From: Entrophospora sp. SA101
Taxonomy: Eukaryota > Glomeromycota > Glomeromycetes > Entrophosporales > Entrophosporaceae
Assembly (NCBI GenBank): GCA_958430865.1
Contig: CAUDNR010003924.1
Location: forward strand, 1 to 41,389
Reading direction: 5' to 3'
Length of the DNA: 41,389 nt
Every line of letters starts with the position of its first letter. Positions within the stretch are counted from its first letter, which is position 1. The notes below the pieces were generated by a model that was not told the origin of the DNA, made no database searches, and worked only from the letters and a program-made list of their open reading frames with translations. A program made the translations under genes and the position numbers. Below, one piece after another: positions 36,217-41,389 of this stretch.

Positions 36217-38563
36217 TCATCTTTTAAATCTTACAAAAAATGCATTTTTACATCTTAAACTTCCATCATCCGTTATCAAATGTTTATTGTCATTAAAATC
36301 ATCATGAAAATTAATAATAAACTCTTCTGGCTTAGATCTCAACTTTTGATAAAGAATCTTTAATTATATATATTTAGTAAATTATTATTGTGTATTTGAA
36401 ATAATATAATAATAGTAATGACAATGACAATGACAATGACAATGACAATGACAATGACAATGACAATGATGATAAAGGATGTGTAGTTACCGTTGTTGGA
36501 TTGTTGGTTGATACTTGGAGTTTTATATCATTTCCAATATTTGTCTAATTTTTCAATAAAAAAAATTTGTAAATTAATGAATGTGAAACATTAGTCAAAA
36601 GGATAACGAACCAACCTGTATTAAATGATAAAGCATAAATCTAACATTTATTTGAAAAATAATAATTTAATAAATTATTAACAATCTAATCCACTCATTA
36701 ATTAATTATTACTTACTTTCCAATTCCAGATTTTTCCCAACCAGGAGCAACAACAAAATATGTTGTATATACTTCTGGCGTCATAAATCCACATCCAATT
36801 ACTAATCTTTTATACAGAGCAATTACGCTAAATTCTGGGAATTGTAGATTTTCTGAAACTGATAAATTATGTGGACAATAATAATAATAAATTGATTGAT
36901 GATAAAATTATTTTACAAATAATAATTATAAATAAGCTCTATTAACTTGTACCTTCAATTTCAGGCCAAAAGCTTTTTTGTAATAGATCATTGACTTGGT
37001 TTAAATGTTCTTTTTGAAAATAACAATAATCAATTGGATAAGAAGGTGGAGGAATCCAATCCGGATCATTTCTAAAAGGATGAAAATTTAAATAAATAAA
37101 TAAATTAATTCTTTTCAGTGTAAACTACTTAATAACATGTAAATAATGCGTAACCTATTAGCATATTTGACAATATCATTTAATAATTTCAATTTTGGCG
37201 GTATAGTTTCATAATCCCTATATATATAAGGTAACGATGTAAACGATGATGAAAGTCGAGGATTACCATATAATCTTGATGCAAATGAATTTTTGTAAGG
37301 TGTATTTGTAATAGAATTCTATATAAATTAATTAATTATTTAAAATAAAGAGACTAACTTATAAATATATGATCATTTTTAATATTATTATCTATTAAAA
37401 AAATCAATCAATCAAATTGCTTTAGCTCACCTCTTCATCCTTTTTCTCCATATTATTATTATGATTGAAATCATTTACTTCAAATTCCTTAATAGAAGCA
37501 GTTTCGTCATTCTTTTCACCGCCGCTACCTTCATCTTTAACATTATTAACATAATTATCATCATTTAACTCATCCTCTTCTTCCCGTGTTTCTATAGGAA
37601 CCAGTATTTTAATATCTGGCGATGATCTCATCTGATCCGAAACTTTTGAGTCTATATCAAAATTCTCTAATCCTAAATTTCGTTTCCACTAAAAAAATAT
37701 GATAATTGATAATTAGACATACTAATTAATTTATTAAATATGTCAATATTGATAAATAATAATAGTGATAATAATAATGATAGCGATAATAATAATTTTA
37801 CTTTTCTTAATAGCAACTTTCTTTTTAACCTGTTTGCTTTTGGGTTAAGAGGACGAATAGAAGCGGCATGTTCTAACCTTGATAAAAGGGCTTCTTCTTC
37901 TTTTTCATCAAGAGGATATATTTTTCTTTTTCTTGGCGGTTTTGATGGTGTTTCTGGTGAAAACTATAAAACATAATTTATTATTATTAACATGTTATTA
38001 TAATTTTTTTTGTAGTAAATCATCGGCGCAATTATCATTGTAGTCTTCTTACTGTTATTGGCCTCTCATTATTCATAACACTACGAGTTGTAATTCTTAA
38101 TCGAATAGGCGTTGTTGTTATTGAAGATTTTGGAGTTGAATCAATATCCACATTATTATTATTATCAATAATAGGTGTAGCATTTGTAGATGAATTAGCA
38201 CTTTCAGCTAACATTATATTATTTGCATCATTATTCAACTGATCTTCCTAATGTATAAAATTATATAGATCATTCAAAATATTTTAAATATTTACTAATT
38301 AACTGCCAATAGTATTATATACAAGTAAAATAAACTCAACTTTTGAGGCTACTTACTGCATTCACTTCTTCTTTTTCTTCATTATTATTATTAATGCTAT
38401 CTGATCTGTTATTATCCCTTTCAGCAAAAATCTCGGGAAAACGTTTTTCTGGATCAAACCATTCTTCAAAGTTGCATTGTGATGGAACAGGAAGTTTGTT
38501 AAATAAAGCCAGTATCCGCTTATCTTGTGAGCTTGGTCTGCCTCTTCTTTTCTTTATAAACAT
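36217..38563 (-). CDS. KAT14: KAT14/ATAC2-like GNAT histone acetyltransferase (right copy)
   Basis: Mirror of 3971-6317, with ten exons running from 38563 down to the stop at 36217 and the same 488-residue product. All splice sites and the acetyl-CoA-binding motif (WEKSGIGK) are preserved. The first exon is 38563-38357 and the last 36357-36217. Because the divergent spacer and the neighbouring pseudogene were copied too, the likely promoter is intact. Both copies could be active, doubling dose, unless the duplication is an assembly product. Confidence 0.86.
36422..36469 (-). repeat. (TCATTG)8 microsatellite, right copy
   Basis: Mirror of 6065-6112 with the same unit number, read here as CAATGA on the plus strand. 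Confidence 0.9.
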
Positions 38564-38749
38564 TATTTGTAAAAACGCGTTTATATTTTTAAGGAAAATT
38601 TTTTTCAAACATTAGATCATACCCACTACTTTTATGGAAAGATCATCTTAAAAAATTTCAAGTCGAGCTTTAGCCATTTAAGGATGTAATAGTAACCTCT
38701 GGTCCTGTCAGGTGTAACAGCAGAACAAATTTTCTTACAATAAAGATAA

Positions 38750-40109
38750 ATGGATACAACATTATTAACAGAACATTTCAACGACTTTCAAGGATTATTG
38801 GATTCAAAAGATAATTATCAATGTTGTGAAGAACCAAATTTAAATGAAATTCATCTATTTTACAAGCTCGTTGCTTGTATTTTAAAAATGCATTAAACAA
38901 TGCAACAACGTAAAACTGGTATTACATTCTTACAATGGCAAATGTCGATGAATTGGTTTTTAAAAGCCAAGTGATTAATTTAATTATATTTTGAAATTAT
39001 TATTATCAAATGAATGTATAATAACATTTATTTATTAGATTTTGTATACTTGTAAAATCGAATTTAATAATTATGTCAGGGTTAATGCATTAGAGTTGTT
39101 GATGAGCTTGATCTTTGATCACTTTACAAACACACAACGAAATACTTATTGAAAATCACCAAGATTATATAAAAGAAAATCTGGTTACGGTTCTAATTTA
39201 ATTAATTTATGCGAATGAAAATTAAAGTTATTCATTAGAAGAAATTTATAATGACAGTAAAAAGCTATTTTAATCAAGTGAATCTGAATCATTGAAGAAA
39301 TCAATCTTGTTGGAAATTCTTAAAAGAGACAAATTTGTTGTTGATGAGATAGAAGTTGGGAAAATATTCTTAATGGGGATTGGCAAAACATCCAGAAATC
39401 AATAATAATAATAATGATATTGGTCATCACAAAACTTCGTTGATCTAGGAAACAGATTAAAAGAATTCGTTACATTAATTAGATTTCAGGGCATTGCTAA
39501 CAAGGATATTTTTTACAAAATCATGCCATATCTAATGCTATTTCTTAGAGCAATGTGGAAATTATTATATAGTTTCTGATGAAGCACCAACTTTAAATTT
39601 ACTACAATCTAGAAATCGAAAATTTGAATCATTAATTCCAAAATTTGAAACAACCAAAAAATTATCTTGCTTCTTGCAAGTTGGATTGATAGAAAACTCT
39701 GCTATATACTTTATTCGAGGAAGTTAGATATAAATTTAAGCTTTTATATTGTATTATGACAGAGATGGTTTGGATGCAAAAACATTTTATCAGGAACATG
39801 ATAATGTCAATAAAACCCTTGTAGATGGAAGATTACAAAATTCAGATCAAATTTTTGGTTGCTATAATCCACTTGATTGGAATGGAAGTCAATATAAAAA
39901 TACAATAGTAGGTTTTGTTTTTAATATTATTAATTGAAGTGATACCAATACTAAACTTTAATAATAATGATTATGAATGTGCAATTCATTGTTATCCTTC
40001 TCACTTATCTATCCTTAGTTCTGGCAATGATATTTATTTCCGTTTACGAAATAGCTGTATTAATAGTATTCCAAGTGCCTATAATGGTATAATACATATG
40101 ATAAATTAA
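38750..40109 (+). pseudogene. Decayed BTB-BACK-TLDc gene (right copy)
   Basis: Mirror of 2425-3784, read on the plus strand. The frame from ATG 38750 ends at a TAA at 38894; a BACK-like piece lies near 39280-39370 (SLKKSILLEILKRDKF) and TLDc pieces at 39752-39909 (YYDRDGLDAKTF, GCYNPLDW) and about 39950-40109. It shares all lesions with the left copy. Confidence 0.8.
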
Positions 40110-41305
40110 AAAATGAGAAATTAATATTAAATCTTAATTCAGTTATTCTTTTTTTTATACATATTAGCGCAAAGTACCACAAGTCAGTATTGCATAAAAA
40201 ATTTTTAACAATTATTGTTATTAATAAACAAATAAAATAATCAGCTTACTCAAAAAATTTCATGATTTAAAGCATATCAGTAAACTTGTAAATTGTTGAA
40301 TAAATTAGACTTTTTATGATGTAACAGAATAATTGGTTTCCTTTACGAAAAAAAAAATATATTATGAATTATTTTTATTTCCAGATAATTTGCACACATG
40401 TCAATAACAAGAAATCATCATATGGGGGATCTGATCCTCAAATTATTGTTATAGCTACCACGAATTATGACCAGTATTAATTTAGTTCCAAAATGAGTCA
40501 AGTGACCCGAGTTTCATGGAAATGGAATGATACAATCCAGACGGAAATTGGAACTAGGATCTGATTCAAAACCTGATGAATCACTGGAATTGCGATGTCA
40601 CTGTATTTATTGTATTTACTTTCACTTATAATCAGTATAGATTGTAAGTTTGGAGTCATGTACATAGATTATTTCTTCATGAGATCACCCCAAGCTTGTC
40701 AGCTGTGCTCTTGCAAAGGGTCAATCAATATTTTGACAGGGTTTTTTCTTTGACTTTGTAGTTCACAGTTAGCATCTTGGTGGTTCCTCATCCATACACG
40801 GGAGTTTTCAATAGAAAAGAAATATACCATGAAAAGGCAATTTTGAGTTAATAACACTGCTATATGGGGCATACTGCAACAAGACCAGACAAAGTGAACA
40901 TTACATCACAAAGATTTCAGGGATTATTCAGCTATAGACATTCATCATTTATTCAAAACTTAATATGGCCTTTTATCCCATGTTTACATGTAGCAAAGCT
41001 TGATTGCTGAAGACATCAATGCTTCATCAAAAAGAATCATGTAAATATTTGGTATTTACAAATATTAATGAATTTGCAGTCACAAGAATCAATATATTCC
41101 TTCTATTCTATATACTACTTTGCATACATATTTTCAGTGAGTGAAGTGTAATGATATCAAATATTTTATCTTGTTAATAGACGAAATAGAAGAAAGGATA
41201 TTGCTAAATAGATTAATATTACATGCAAATAAAATATTTATAGTTATTAACGATATTTAAGGTATATTATTAGATAAAGAATTTATTATTATTATAATTG
41301 GAAAA
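40110..41305. other. Intergenic stretch at the outer edge of the right arm
   Basis: Mirror of 1229-2424. AT-rich, with no gene or RNA I can support. Confidence 0.5.
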
Positions 41306-41389
41306 ACTAAGTCTATGTATTAAAAACATTCAATAAAGAAATACTATATTAATTTTTTTATTTGTTATAAACATTTTATTTTTATCATT
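41306..41389. other. Unique right tail beyond the inverted arm
   Basis: These 84 bp do not match the reverse complement of the sequence left of 1229. They mark the outer breakpoint of the inverted duplication, but are too short and AT-rich to show what lies beyond. Confidence 0.8.

Larger units (their letters stand above)
28797..41305 (-). repeat. Right arm of 12.5-kb inverted duplication
   Basis: This is the reverse complement of 1229-13737 with no net indel. Identity stops after 41305: here A at 41306 faces G at 1228, and the flanks are unrelated from there. The arm carries the truncated RhoGEF, the second BTB-TLDc gene, the second KAT14-like gene and the second pseudogene. Confidence 0.97.

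Noticed and set aside
1229..41305. The 12.5-kb arms as terminal inverted repeats of a giant transposon
   Set aside because: The arms hold ordinary host genes, the inner edge cuts a host gene, no transposase or target-site duplication is seen, and the junction has microhomology instead.
1..41389. CRISPR arrays, prophage or bacterial operons
   Set aside because: The genes are spliced, the proteins are fungal or eukaryotic, and no spaced palindromic repeats with unique spacers occur.

Overview
The window looks like nuclear DNA of an arbuscular mycorrhizal fungus (Glomeromycotina, Rhizophagus-like). The base composition is extremely AT-rich. Genes carry many short introns of roughly 70-130 bp with GTAAGT-type donors. 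Proteins hold long Asn, Ser, Gln and Asp runs. A full-length BTB-BACK-TLDc gene sits with decayed relatives, and this family is strongly expanded in these fungi. The species assignment is inference; a eukaryote is certain from the spliced genes.

The dominant structure is a very large, nearly perfect inverted duplication. Positions 1229-13737 reappear reverse-complemented at 28797-41305. Paired positions always sum to 42534, so there is no net length difference over 12,509 bp, even in microsatellites and homopolymers. A second repeat, in direct orientation, links 14984-18299 to 25490-28805 (3,316 bp, offset 10506; I saw one substitution, 15045 G versus 25551 A). The direct and inverted repeats meet at 28797-28805 and share 9 bp (TAGACAAAA): the sequence runs forward to 18299, then turns back into position 13737 on the other strand. 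A ten-N assembly gap (25480-25489) lies exactly at the start of the direct repeat, so the rearrangement may be real or partly an assembly or haplotype product.

Layout: 1-1228 unique flank with a 15-bp minisatellite and a duplicated 140-bp block; 2425-3784 decayed BTB-BACK-TLDc gene (-); 3971-6317 KAT14/ATAC2-like GNAT acetyltransferase in ten exons (+); 8953-10832 intact BTB-BACK-TLDc protein (+); 11607-14567 DH-PH RhoGEF in six exons (-); 14568-18527 intergenic with a Tc1/mariner-like relic and a GC-rich hairpin; 18528-19639 DGK1-type CTP-dependent diacylglycerol kinase (-); 20012-22738 fungal-specific transcription factor with a poly-Gln tract (-); 22739-25479 intergenic with a BTB-TLDc relic; gap; 25490-28805 direct repeat copy; 28741-30927 5'-truncated RhoGEF copy (+) fused in frame to a new 19-residue leader; 31702-33581 second BTB-BACK-TLDc gene (-); 36217-38563 second KAT14-like gene (-); 38750-40109 second pseudogene copy (+); 41306-41389 short unique tail.

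The genes do not form one pathway: chromatin acetylation, a probable ubiquitin-ligase adaptor or oxidative-stress protein, small-GTPase signalling, phosphatidic acid synthesis and transcription are side by side. The main biological consequences are doubled dose of the KAT14-like and BTB-TLDc genes, and a second RhoGEF lacking its first 277 residues but keeping the DH-PH module. I found no tRNA, rRNA or intact transposon.
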